From NCBI RefSeq assembly GCF_030269665.1, contig NZ_BSTS01000008.1, forward strand, positions 62,001 to 126,000: a DNA stretch of 64,000 bases, written 5' to 3'. The stretch is from Actinomycetospora sp. NBRC 106375 (lineage in GTDB: Bacteria > Actinomycetota > Actinomycetes > Mycobacteriales > Pseudonocardiaceae). This document shows, one piece after another, positions 35,382-43,576 of this stretch. Every line of letters begins with the position of its first letter. The stretch's first letter is position 1. A program made the position numbers and the translations under genes. Under the pieces are notes generated by a model that made no database searches, was not told the origin of the DNA, and saw only the letters and a list, made by a program, of their open reading frames with translations.

Positions 35382-36785
35382 TCACGCGGGTCCACCGACG
35401 TCGTACCGGCTGCCGGTGGCGAGGAACGCGAGGATGTCGGCGCGGGTGACGATGCCGGCGGGCCGGCCGTCCACGACCACGAGCGCCCCGTCGCCGCCCC
35501 GCAGCGCCTCGACGGCCTTCGAGATGGGCTCCGCGCTGCCGAGGCTCGGGAGCGGCTTCGACAGGTGCCGCTCGACGGGGTCGGTGAGCGAGGCCTGCGC
35601 GTTGAACACCTTGTCGAGCAGGTCGCGCACGGTCACCGCGCCGCGGACCTCGGCGGCCATCACCGGGGGCTCGGCGCGGACGATCGGCATCTGCGAGACC
35701 CCGAACTCGCGCATGATCGACACGGCGTCCGCCACGGTCTCGCTGGGGTGCCCGTGCACGAGGTCGGGGATCGACCCGTCCTTGCGGCGCAGCACGTCGC
35801 CGACGGTCCACTCGCCGGTGTCCATGGCGAGGAACCCGTAGGACGACATCCACTGGTCGTTGAACACCGTCGACAGGTAGCCGCGGCCGCCGTCGGGGAG
35901 CAGCACCACGATGACGTCGTCGGGCCCGGCGGTCGCGGCGACCTTCGCCGCCGCGCACACCGCCATGCCGCAGGACCCGCCGACCAGCAGCGCCTCCTCG
36001 CGGGCCAGGCGCCGGGTCATGTGGAACGAGTCGCCGTCGGGCACCGCGACGATCTCGTCGCAGATGTCCCGGTCGTAGGTGGCGGGCCAGAAGTCCTCGC
36101 CGACGCCCTCGACGAGGTAGGGACGCCCGTCGCCCCCGGAGTACACCGAGCCCACGGGGTCCGCCCCGACGACCCGGACGCGGCCGCCGGACACGTCCTT
36201 GAGGTGGTGACCGGTGCCGGAGATCGTGCCCCCCGTCCCGACGCCTGCGACGAAGTGGGTGATGCGCCCCTCGGTCTGCTCCCAGATCTCCGGGCCGGTC
36301 GTGGCGACGTGCGACGCCGGGTTCGCCGGGTTGGCGTACTGGTTGGGCTTCCAGCCGCCCTCGGTCTCGCGGGCCAGCCGGTCGGACACCGAGTAGTACG
36401 ACTCCGGGCTCTCCGGCTCGACGGCCGCGGGGCAGACGACGACCTCGGCGCCGTAGGCCCGCAGCGCGTCCTGCTTGGCGACGCTGACCTTGTCCGGGCA
36501 GACGAAGATGCAGTGGTAGCCGCGCTGCTGGGCGATGATCGCGAGCCCGATGCCGGTATTGCCCGACGTGGGCTCGATGATCGTGCCGCCCGGCTTGAGC
36601 TCGCCGGACGCCTCCGCGGCGTCGATCATCTTCTCGGCGATGCGGTCCTTCACGCTGCCGCCCGGGTTGAAGTACTCGACCTTGGCGAGCACGAGCGGGG
36701 CGTCCGGCCCTGTCGGCACGACCCGGTTGAGACGGACCAGCGGTGTGTGCCCGATGAGGTCGGCGACGTGCTCGACGTAGCGCAT
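35382..36785 (-). CDS. cbs: Cystathionine beta-synthase
   Basis: 467 aa from ATG 36785 (ATG 36794 possible). The catalytic PLP domain has YFNPGGSVKDRIAEKMI (Lys46), IIEPTSGNTGIGLAI and VAGVGTGGTISGTGHHLKDV. The C-terminal third carries a CBS-domain pair (ETVADAVSIMREFGVSQMPI and EPISKAVEALRGGDGALVVV). No heme-binding N-terminus, as in bacterial enzymes. Condenses serine and homocysteine to cystathionine. Followed by metB. Confidence 0.94.
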   Translation of the reverse strand: MRYVEHVADLIGHTPLVRLNRVVPTGPDAPLVLAKVEYFNPGGSVKDRIAEKMIDAAEASGELKPGGTIIEPTSGNTGIGLAIIAQQRGYHCIFVCPDKVSVAKQDALRAYGAEVVVCPAAVEPESPESYYSVSDRLARETEGGWKPNQYANPANPASHVATTGPEIWEQTEGRITHFVAGVGTGGTISGTGHHLKDVSGGRVRVVGADPVGSVYSGGDGRPYLVEGVGEDFWPATYDRDICDEIVAVPDGDSFHMTRRLAREEALLVGGSCGMAVCAAAKVAATAGPDDVIVVLLPDGGRGYLSTVFNDQWMSSYGFLAMDTGEWTVGDVLRRKDGSIPDLVHGHPSETVADAVSIMREFGVSQMPIVRAEPPVMAAEVRGAVTVRDLLDKVFNAQASLTDPVERHLSKPLPSLGSAEPISKAVEALRGGDGALVVVDGRPAGIVTRADILAFLATGSRYDVGGPA

Positions 36786-36952
36786 GCCGCCCATCTTCCG
36801 GATTCCGGGAGTCGCACGCCGCTCGCCCCCACCGACGTGCGCGGTCTCACGCGATCAGGCGTGTCGTGGCTGCGTGTCGCGGCCGGGCGTGTCGTGCCGG
36901 CGGTGGCCCACCGCTGCCATCCAGAGTCTGTAGCGCCACACGCTCGCGGTCG

Positions 36953-36958
36953 TAGGGT
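36953..36958 (+). promoter_or_regulatory. -10 element TAGGGT of the thiolase gene
   Basis: TAGGGT ends 7 bases before ATG 36966, again the spacing of a leaderless start. Confidence 0.45.
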
Positions 36959-36965
36959 CGGCGCC

Positions 36966-38210
36966 ATGGTCGACCCTGCCCGCGAGGCCGTCATCGTTTC
37001 CGCCGTCCGCTCGCCCATCGGCCGCGCCAGGAAGGGCTCGCTGGCCGCGATGCGGCCCGACGACCTCACCGCCCAGGTGGTGCGGGCCGCGCTGGACGCC
37101 GTGCCGGCCCTCGACCCCGCCGAGGTCGAGGACCTCCTGCTCGGCTGCGGGCTGCCCGGCGGGGAGCAGGGCTTCAACCTCGCCCGGATCGTCGCCGTCG
37201 AGCTCGGCATGGACACGCTGCCGGGCGCGACGATCACGCGCTACTGCTCCTCGTCGCTGCAGACCGCCCGGATGGCCGCGCACGCGATCCGCGCCGGCGA
37301 GGGCGACGTCTTCCTCGCCGCCGGCGTCGAGACCGTCTCGCGGTTCGAGAAGGGCAACTCCGACTCGCTGCCCGACACCCACAACCCGTACTTCGCCGAG
37401 GCCGAGCAGCGCACGGCCGACGTCGCGGCGTCCGGCGCGTCGGAGTGGCACGACCCGCGCGCGGACGGCCTGGTGCCCGACGCCTACATCGCCATGGGGC
37501 AGACCGCGGAGAACGTCGCGCTGGCCGAGGGCGTCACGCGCGAGGAGATGGACCGCTTCGCGTACCGCTCGCAGCAGAACGCCGCCCGCGCCGAGGAGAC
37601 CGGCTTCTGGGCCCGCGAGATCACCCCGGTGACGCTGCCCGACGGCTCGGTGATGGAGCGCGACGACAGCCCGCGCCCGAGCACGACCTACGAGGCGCTC
37701 GCCGACCTCAAGCCCGTGTTCCGCCCCGACGGGCGCATCACCGCGGGCAACGCCTGCCCGCTCAACGACGGCGCCGCGGCGCTCGTGGTGATGTCCGCCG
37801 AGCGGGCCGAGGCGCTCGGCATCACCCCGCTCGCGCGGATCGTGTCCACGGGCGTCAGCGCGCTGTCGCCGGAGATCATGGGCCTCGGGCCCATCGAGGC
37901 CTCCGCGCGTGCCCTGGCCCGGGCGGGCCTCTCGCTCGCCGACATCGACCTCGTGGAGATCAACGAGGCGTTCGCCGCCCAGGTCATCCCCTCGGCCCGC
38001 CGGCTCGGGATGAGCGACGACGAGATGGAGGCGAAGCTCAACGTGCACGGCGGCTCGATCGCCGTCGGCCACCCCTTCGGCATGACGGGCGCCCGCATCG
38101 CGACGACCCTGATCAACGGGCTGCGCACCCGCGACGCCACCCTCGGCCTCGAGACCATGTGCGTCGGCGGCGGGCAGGGCATGGCAATGGTGCTCGAGCG
38201 CCTGAACTGA
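36966..38210 (+). CDS. Acetyl-CoA C-acyltransferase (thiolase)
   Basis: 414 aa. Nucleophile Cys94 in TITRYCSSSLQTARMAAHAI, catalytic His in HGGSIAVGHPFGMTGARIAT and second Cys in LETMCVGGGQGMAMV: a complete type II/FadA thiolase active site. Equivalent by position to mycobacterial FadA3 (Rv1074c). It either cleaves 3-ketoacyl-CoA in beta-oxidation or forms acetoacetyl-CoA; chain-length preference cannot be read. Divergent from cbs. Confidence 0.93.
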   Translation: MVDPAREAVIVSAVRSPIGRARKGSLAAMRPDDLTAQVVRAALDAVPALDPAEVEDLLLGCGLPGGEQGFNLARIVAVELGMDTLPGATITRYCSSSLQTARMAAHAIRAGEGDVFLAAGVETVSRFEKGNSDSLPDTHNPYFAEAEQRTADVAASGASEWHDPRADGLVPDAYIAMGQTAENVALAEGVTREEMDRFAYRSQQNAARAEETGFWAREITPVTLPDGSVMERDDSPRPSTTYEALADLKPVFRPDGRITAGNACPLNDGAAALVVMSAERAEALGITPLARIVSTGVSALSPEIMGLGPIEASARALARAGLSLADIDLVEINEAFAAQVIPSARRLGMSDDEMEAKLNVHGGSIAVGHPFGMTGARIATTLINGLRTRDATLGLETMCVGGGQGMAMVLERLN

Positions 38211-38250
38211 CCCGGGTACCGCGCCGTGGGCGGGTGGCAGCTCGGGTGGT

Positions 38251-38388
38251 GGGAGCGAGGGTCACCTTCGCTGCCTGGGACGCAGCGAGGGACGCCCTCG
38301 CTATCCGGGCGACGCCTCCGCGTGCGAGCGGGTGGAGGAGCGAGGGTCACCTTCGCTGCGTGGGACGCAGCGAGGGACGCCCTCGCTC
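38251..38388. repeat. R2 hairpin repeats a and b (tandem)
   Basis: Two copies (38251-38302 and 38336-38388) of a 50-base unit: GAGCGAGGGTCACCTTCGCT, GC, a TGGGACGC spacer, then AGCGAGGGACGCCCTCGCT. Each folds into an imperfect hairpin. They fill the gap between the thiolase stop and the AbiEi-like gene. Confidence 0.75.
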
Positions 38389-38441
38389 CCACGCGGCGAC
38401 CCCCACGGAACCGGGCGGACCGCGCCGTCGTCGAAACCCGC

Positions 38442-39401
38442 ATGAGCCGTCGTCGCGCGATCGACTGGGTCGCCGTCCACCAAGCAGCACTCCACGATCA
38501 GATCCGTCACGCCGATCTCGTCGGCATGGGCGTCCTGTCGAGCACCATCACGCGGCGGGTGCAGGCGGGAACCTGGGACCGGAGCGCGTACGGAGTCATC
38601 TCGCTGACCGGTCCTCCGAAGACGGCCGATCAGCGATCTGCCGCAGCCCTCCTGTACGGAGGTGACGGAGCGGTGCTGTCCGGGAGCGCGGCTGCGCGCC
38701 TGCACGGCCTCGAGCGGGTCCCGGACGATCGAGGGGCCCTCCTGGTGCTCGTCGACCACGGACATCACCGGGTGTCACGCGCTCCGATCACTGTCGAGCG
38801 CACCCACCGTCTCCCCGAGCCCGTCGTCGTCAACGGCCTCCGGATCGCCCCGGTGGCCCGGGCCGTCATCGACGCGGCCCGCCGATTCCGTGACCTCGAC
38901 CAGATTCGGGCGCTGCTGGCGGAAGCCGTTCAACGCGGCTTGGTGTCGGTCCGCGCCCTGCGCCGCGAGCTGGAGGATGGTTCCCGGCGCGGCACGGCCA
39001 AGGTCCGCACGGTGCTCGTCGAGCTCGAGGACGGCGTCCGGTCGGCGCCGGAGGCATGGGCGCGATCGATCGCCGCGACGATCCCCGAGTTCAGTTCGAT
39101 CGTCTGGAACCCGCGCCTCGTCCTCGACGACGGGACCTGGCTGGCCGACCCCGACGGCTGGCTCGACGAGGTCGGGCTCGCCTGGGAGATCCACTCCTTC
39201 AAGCACCACGGGGCTCCCGAGGCGTTCGACGCGACCTTGCACCGCGAGGCCCGGATGACCGGACACGCGGTCCACGTCGTGGCGCACACACCTCGACAGC
39301 TCCGCGACGACCGTGCGCAGGTCCGCGCCGATCTCCTCGCCGCCTACGCCGTGGCCAGCGCGCGCCCGCGACCGGCCGTCACAGCGCGGAGCCCCTGGTG
39401 A
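38442..39401 (+). CDS. AbiEi-like/type IV TA antitoxin-related protein, orphan
   Basis: 319 aa from ATG 38442. N-terminal winged-helix part (QIRHADLVGMGVLSSTITRR, AGTWDRSAYGVISLTG) matches the AbiEi-type start; a middle block GGDGAVLSGSAAARLHGLER is the usual second element. The C-terminal half (SAPEAWARSIAATIPEFSSI, DEVGLAWEIHSFKHHGAPEA) resembles the DUF559/Vsr-like nuclease-fold tail common in such actinobacterial proteins. No AbiEii nucleotidyltransferase toxin gene is adjacent. Flanked on both sides by R2 hairpin repeats, suggesting an inserted cassette. Confidence 0.65.
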   Translation: MSRRRAIDWVAVHQAALHDQIRHADLVGMGVLSSTITRRVQAGTWDRSAYGVISLTGPPKTADQRSAAALLYGGDGAVLSGSAAARLHGLERVPDDRGALLVLVDHGHHRVSRAPITVERTHRLPEPVVVNGLRIAPVARAVIDAARRFRDLDQIRALLAEAVQRGLVSVRALRRELEDGSRRGTAKVRTVLVELEDGVRSAPEAWARSIAATIPEFSSIVWNPRLVLDDGTWLADPDGWLDEVGLAWEIHSFKHHGAPEAFDATLHREARMTGHAVHVVAHTPRQLRDDRAQVRADLLAAYAVASARPRPAVTARSPW

Positions 39402-39415
39402 CCGAGGCATGCCCG

Positions 39416-39544
39416 GGGAGCGAAGGAGTCCCTGGATGCCTCGCACGCAGCCAGGGCGTCCCTCGCTCCACCCGGTCGCCGCGGGGCCCGAGGAGCGAAG
39501 GCGTCCCTAGATGCGTCGCACGCAGCCAGGGCGTCCCTCGCTCC
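39416..39544. repeat. R2-related hairpin repeats c and d
   Basis: Two copies (39416-39469, 39492-39544) of GGAGCGAAGG, GTCCCT, then CGCACGCAGCCAGGGCGTCC, CTCGCTCC. They mirror copies a and b on the other side of the AbiEi-like gene but with a diverged centre. Confidence 0.7.
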
Positions 39545-39670
39545 ACACCGCCGCCGCACCTCGCCACCGCACCTCGCCACCGCACCTCGCCACCGCACCC
39601 CGCGCCGCCCGCCCCGGCTGCACCCGGCCCCGCTGCGCCGCCCGCCCCGGGGGCCGCCGACCCCGGACAC

Positions 39671-39710
39671 ACGACGGCCCCTCCCGGAACCTGCCGGGAG
39701 GGGCCGTCGT
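39671..39710. terminator. 17-bp hairpin at the end of the Bax-inhibitor gene
   Basis: Perfect arms 39671-39687 and 39694-39710 (ACGACGGCCCCTCCCGG and its complement), loop AACCTG, ten bases from the stop of the convergent minus-strand gene. Confidence 0.75.
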
Positions 39711-39719
39711 CCGCGGTGC

Positions 39720-40538
39720 CTACTGTCTGAAGTAGCTCAGCAGCTGCAGGATCTCGATGTAGAGCCAGACCAGCGTGGTCATGAAGCCGAAGGCGAGGTA
39801 CCACGCGAAGCGCGCGGGGACGCCGGCCTTGACCGCCTGGTCGGCCTGGTCGAAGTCGAGCAGCAGCATGAAGGCGCCGATGCCGATGCAGACCAGGCTG
39901 AAGATGATCGCGAGCGGGCCGCCGGAGCGCAGGCCCAGGCCGCCGTCGACGAAGAAGCCGATCAGCAGGTTCGCGATCATGAGCACGAGCACGCCGATGG
40001 CGGCGCCGATGACCATCTTGGTCAGGCGCGGCGTCACGCGGATCGCGCCGGTCTTGTAGACGACCAGCATGCCGATGAAGACGCCGAGCACGCCGAGGAT
40101 GGCCTGGAAGCCGATGCCCGCGTACTGGCTGCTCGAGGCCTCGAGCACGCCGGTCAACGACCCCAGCGCGACGCCCTCGGCCAGCGAGTAGCCCAGCACC
40201 AGGAACTTGTTGGTGCTCTGCTTGAAGATGATGACCAGGGCGAGCACCAGCCCGACGACGAGGCCGCCGAGGATGCCGATGCCGCCGAGGCCGACCACGG
40301 CGCTGCCGATGCCGACCGCGATGGCCAGGACGGCGTTGAGCGCGGTCTTCTGGACCACGTCGTCGACGGTGAGCGGACGGTCCTCGGCCGCCGCCGTCGG
40401 CATGGGGCTGCCGCCCCCGCCGAACATGCCGCCCGCGCCGGCCATGCCCGCCGGGGCCTGGCCTGCCGGGCCGAACCGCGCGTACCCACCCGGTGAGGTG
40501 GGCAGGTTGCGGAACGCCGGGTTGCTGCTGGTGCGCAC
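39720..40538 (-). CDS. Bax inhibitor-1/YccA family membrane protein
   Basis: 272 aa from GTG 40538, with GAGGAGGACGAGAG in front. A Gly/Met/Pro-rich cytoplasmic N-terminus of about 60 residues precedes seven hydrophobic helices (TALNAVLAIAVGIGSAVVGL, LVVGLVLALVIIFKQSTNKF, YAGIGFQAILGVLGVFIGML and so on). Conserved family features include the KTG in VVYKTGAIRVTPRLTKMV and the Asp pair in LLLDFDQADQAV, proposed to form the pH-sensing latch of this calcium-leak channel family. Role in bacteria is not settled. Confidence 0.88.
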   Translation of the reverse strand: MRTSSNPAFRNLPTSPGGYARFGPAGQAPAGMAGAGGMFGGGGSPMPTAAAEDRPLTVDDVVQKTALNAVLAIAVGIGSAVVGLGGIGILGGLVVGLVLALVIIFKQSTNKFLVLGYSLAEGVALGSLTGVLEASSSQYAGIGFQAILGVLGVFIGMLVVYKTGAIRVTPRLTKMVIGAAIGVLVLMIANLLIGFFVDGGLGLRSGGPLAIIFSLVCIGIGAFMLLLDFDQADQAVKAGVPARFAWYLAFGFMTTLVWLYIEILQLLSYFRQ

Positions 40539-40851
40539 CTCTCGTCCTCCTCCTACGCGGAGCCGGCACCGATGGCGGGATGTCATCGTGCGGGTCGGCC
40601 GCGGACTGTCGTCCACCCGGTCCAACGACCGGACCGGCGGTTCGGTTCCCGCCCGGGTAAAAGGAACTTTACCGGATGGTGGGGAACTCCGTGGGGACGG
40701 AGCGTGTCCAGTTCGCCCCGTGGAGGACCTCCGTGGGGAAGTCTATCCGCCCGTTCGGAGGCACTGGGCCGGGTCGGTGGTGTCATCCCGCGACGACGGG
40801 GCATGCTGCTCGGGCACACCCCACGACCCACGCGAGGAGGGGGACTCGAGC
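40539..40851. other. Divergent intergenic region with spaced direct repeats
   Basis: 313 bases between the Bax-inhibitor gene and the small antitoxin-like gene. An AT-rich core (GGGTAAAAGGAACTTTACC, 40657-40675) with a short dyad GGTAAA/TTTACC could be a promoter or operator. CTCCGTGGGGA occurs at 40687 and again at 40729, 42 bases (four helical turns) apart. No coding sequence is convincing. Confidence 0.45.
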
Positions 40852-41085
40852 ATGGTGGACTTCGGCAAGATGGTGGACAAGGCCAAGGACTGGGCCGGCG
40901 AGAACCCGGAGAAGGCCGACGGCTTCGTCGACAAGGGCGCCGACTTCGTCAACAGCAAGTTCGAGGGCCACGAGGACCAGATCGGCCAGGGCGCCGACAA
41001 GGCCAAGGACTTCCTGCACGGCGACCAGCAGGCGGAGGGTCAGGCCCCGCCGCCGCCCCCGCCCGGCGAGGAGCCCCGGCCCTAG
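40852..41085 (+). CDS. MT0933-like antitoxin protein
   Basis: 77 aa with a strong GAGGAGGGGG site before ATG 40852. The pattern MVDFGKMVDKAKDWAGENPE, then KADGFVDKGADFV and DQIGQGADKAKDFL, is the repeated amphipathic-helix signature of the Rv0909/MT0933 antitoxin family (usually about 60 aa). The C-terminal QAPPPPPPGEEP tail is extra. No toxin gene (SRPBCC/polyketide-cyclase-like in mycobacteria) is next to it; solitary copies are frequent, so a general stress-type role is equally possible. Confidence 0.8.
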   Translation: MVDFGKMVDKAKDWAGENPEKADGFVDKGADFVNSKFEGHEDQIGQGADKAKDFLHGDQQAEGQAPPPPPPGEEPRP

Positions 41086-41103
41086 ACGCCGGCCCCACGA
41101 ACC

Positions 41104-41139
41104 ACGGCCCGGTCCGTCACCGCTGACGGGCCGGGCCGT
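41104..41139. terminator. Hairpin after the MT0933-like gene
   Basis: ACGGCCCGGTCCGTCA (41104-41119), loop CCGC, TGACGGGCCGGGCCGT (41124-41139): 16 bp with one G-T wobble, between convergent genes. Confidence 0.7.
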
Positions 41140-41181
41140 CGTGTGTCGACAGCAAGGAGTCCGGAGCCGGGACCCGAGCCG

Positions 41182-43440
41182 TCAGCCGGGCGCCTGGTGG
41201 TCCAGGCGGATCGCGAGCAGGACGGCGTCGTCGCGCAGGCTGTCGACACCGAGGACGCCGAGCAGCCGGTCGCACAGCTCCTCGACGGGCATGTCGAGCG
41301 GCTGCGCGGCGAGGGTGTCGACGATGAGCTGGGTGCGCTCGTCGGGGTCCATCCCCGGGGCCTCGATGAGCCCGTCGGTGTGCAGCACCAGCAGGTCGCC
41401 GGGCCCGCACCGCACGCTGGTCTCCTGGCGGGTGATCGCCCGCGTCGCGCCGATGAGGGGCGAGAGGTTGCCGGTGAGCAGCTCCACGGCGCCGTCGGCG
41501 CGGCGCAGCAGGGGCGGCGGGTGCCCGGCGTTGGAGTAGCGCAGGGTCCAGCCGGTGTCGTCCGGGGCGTCGCCGCGCTCGAGACGGGCGTAGACGGCCG
41601 TCGCCATCGCGGCCATGTCCAGCCCCTGCACGACGTCGTCGCAGCGGTCGACGACGTCGGCGGGGCCGAGGCCCTCCCAGGCGTAGGAGCGCAGCACCCC
41701 GCGCAGCTCGCCCATCGCGGCGGCCGCGCGCAGGTCGTGGCCGACGACGTCGCCGACGGCGAGCCCGACGGCGCCGTCGGGCAGCGTGAGCATGTCGTAC
41801 CAGTCGCCGCCGACCTGGGCGCCGTCGGTGGCGGCGAGGTAGCGCGACGCGATGGTCATGCCCGCCATCGTCGGCACGGCGGGCAGGAGGCTGCGCTGCA
41901 GCGTCTCGGCCGCGCCGTGCTCGCGCGCGTAGAGGCGGGCGTTGTCGACCGCGAGGCCGGCCCGGGCGGCGAGATCGGCGGCGAGGTAGAGGTCCCGCTG
42001 GGAGTAGCGCCGTCCGTAGGGCAGTTCGGTGCCCAGCGTCAGCGCGCCGAGCACCTGGCCGCGGGCGCGCAGCGGCACGACGATGGCCGAGCGCGGCCGC
42101 AGTGCCTCGTAACGGCGCAGGAGATCGGGGTTCTCGGCGATGCCCGCGGGCCGCACGGGGAGCTCGGGCAGCAGGGAGGGCGCCCCGGTGGTGAGGGCCT
42201 GGCCGATGGGGTCACGGCCGTCCTCGGTCGGGCTGACCCACCGCCCCAGCTCGCGGACCTCGGACGACTTGGACTCGTCGCGGTGGTTGACCGCCGCACG
42301 GCGCACCGAGGTGTTGTCGTCGACCTCGTCCAGCAGGTCGACACAGCAGAAGTCCGCCATCGCGGGGACGACGATGCGGGCGAGCGCGTCGGCGACGCCG
42401 GTGGTGTCGAGGCTCGCCGACATCGCCGAGGTCGACTCGGTCAGCAAGCGCAGCTGCTCGCGGGTCTCCTCGGCGGCGGCGAGCGCGGCGCGCCGCTCGT
42501 TCTCGACCATCACCCGCTCGGTGACGTCGGCCTGGACGCCGACGAAGTTGACGACCCGCCCCTGGCCGTCGACGACCGGGGTGATCGACACCTGGTTCCA
42601 GAAGGCGGTGCCGTCGCGGCGGTAGTTGAGCAGCACCTCGGTGATGGGCCGCTCCTCGGCCAGCGCCGTGCGGATGCGCGAGATCGAGGCGGGGTCGGTG
42701 TTCGGGCCCTGCAGAAAGCGGCAGTTGCGTCCCAGCACCTCGTCGAGCTCGTAGCCGGTGAGCGCGGTGAACGCCGGGTTGACCCAGACCAGGGGGTTCT
42801 GGTCGCGCGCCGGGTCGGAGATCGTGAACGAGAGCTCGGTGGCGACGACGGCACGGTCGCGCACCATCTCCAGGTGCCGCTGGGCGCCGGCGCCCGAGAG
42901 CTGCAGGAACACGACGAGGGCGAGCCGCCGCTCGTCGGAGTTGACCGCCTCGGACAGCGGGAAGCCGGTGACCCAGAGCAGCCGGCCCTCGGCCTCCTCG
43001 CGCTCCTCCTCGGACGCCTCGGAGCCTTTGCGGGCCGCGTCGGCGACGGCGACGGGCTCGCCGGAGACCGGGATGCCCTGGGCGACGCGCGACAGGGGTG
43101 ACGCCGTGTCGCGCATGGGCCGCCCCGACAGGTCGGTCAGGCCGGCCGCCTCGCTCCAGGCGTCGATCTCGACGGGCAGCGTGGCCCGGCCCCCGGTGAG
43201 CCCCGCGGCCGAGTCGTTGGCGTAGGTGACGAGCCCCTCGCCGAGGTCGATGAGCGCGACGGCCGCGGGGGCGGTGTGCAGGACCTGCGGGAGGTCGGTC
43301 CGGCTCCCGCCGGCGTCCACCACGGAGTCACGGACGCGCTGGGCCTCGGCGACGTAGTCGGCGCCGTTGGTGGTCTCGGTGCCGAGACCGGGGACCTCCG
43401 TCGCCACCTCGCCGTGATCGCCGTTCGTCCTGCCCGTCAC
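41182..43440 (-). CDS. LOV-GAF-SpoIIE protein: blue-light-type sensor PP2C phosphatase
   Basis: 752 aa from GTG 43440. Domains in order: an N-terminal PAS-like segment (about 50-180); a LOV domain (about 195-310) with GRNCRFLQGPNTD, whose Cys240 would form the flavin adduct, plus the flavin-contacting NYRRDGTAFWNQVSITPV and FVGVQADVTERV; a GAF domain (about 335-500); and a C-terminal SpoIIE/PP2C phosphatase (about 530-750) with GGDWYDMLTL, VGDVVGHDLRAAAAM and HTDGLIEAPG. Such phosphatases act on anti-sigma antagonists, so it likely links light to an alternative sigma factor. No partner gene is adjacent. TAGGCT ends 7 bases before the start. Confidence 0.9.
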   Translation of the reverse strand: MTGRTNGDHGEVATEVPGLGTETTNGADYVAEAQRVRDSVVDAGGSRTDLPQVLHTAPAAVALIDLGEGLVTYANDSAAGLTGGRATLPVEIDAWSEAAGLTDLSGRPMRDTASPLSRVAQGIPVSGEPVAVADAARKGSEASEEEREEAEGRLLWVTGFPLSEAVNSDERRLALVVFLQLSGAGAQRHLEMVRDRAVVATELSFTISDPARDQNPLVWVNPAFTALTGYELDEVLGRNCRFLQGPNTDPASISRIRTALAEERPITEVLLNYRRDGTAFWNQVSITPVVDGQGRVVNFVGVQADVTERVMVENERRAALAAAEETREQLRLLTESTSAMSASLDTTGVADALARIVVPAMADFCCVDLLDEVDDNTSVRRAAVNHRDESKSSEVRELGRWVSPTEDGRDPIGQALTTGAPSLLPELPVRPAGIAENPDLLRRYEALRPRSAIVVPLRARGQVLGALTLGTELPYGRRYSQRDLYLAADLAARAGLAVDNARLYAREHGAAETLQRSLLPAVPTMAGMTIASRYLAATDGAQVGGDWYDMLTLPDGAVGLAVGDVVGHDLRAAAAMGELRGVLRSYAWEGLGPADVVDRCDDVVQGLDMAAMATAVYARLERGDAPDDTGWTLRYSNAGHPPPLLRRADGAVELLTGNLSPLIGATRAITRQETSVRCGPGDLLVLHTDGLIEAPGMDPDERTQLIVDTLAAQPLDMPVEELCDRLLGVLGVDSLRDDAVLLAIRLDHQAPG

Positions 43441-43447
43441 CCCACGG

Positions 43448-43453
43448 AGCCTA
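43448..43453 (-). promoter_or_regulatory. -10 element TAGGCT of the LOV phosphatase gene
   Basis: TAGGCT on the minus strand ends 7 bases before GTG 43440; this and the loss of conservation upstream decide the start. Confidence 0.45.
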
Positions 43454-43576
43454 TCGGCCCCACCCCGGCCACGACGTGGGTGTGACCCCCACGAGGTCGA
43501 CCGGGTGACGCCGGGCCCGGCCGAGTGCACCACACGGTGTCCACACCACGAACGAGGAGGACACGGGACGAGCGGC

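Larger units (their letters stand above)
39402..39719. other. Intergenic: R2 repeats, 13-bp tandem repeat and terminator
   Basis: 318 bases without a gene: R2 copies c and d, then three full tandem copies of CGCACCTCGCCAC plus a partial fourth (39554-39605), then a Pro-codon-like C-rich stretch and the 17-bp hairpin at 39671-39710. Confidence 0.7.

Noticed and set aside
35382-36965. Riboswitch (SAM or cobalamin) controlling cbs/metB
   Set aside because: Upstream regions are too short and have no recognisable conserved core; metB has a leaderless-type promoter.
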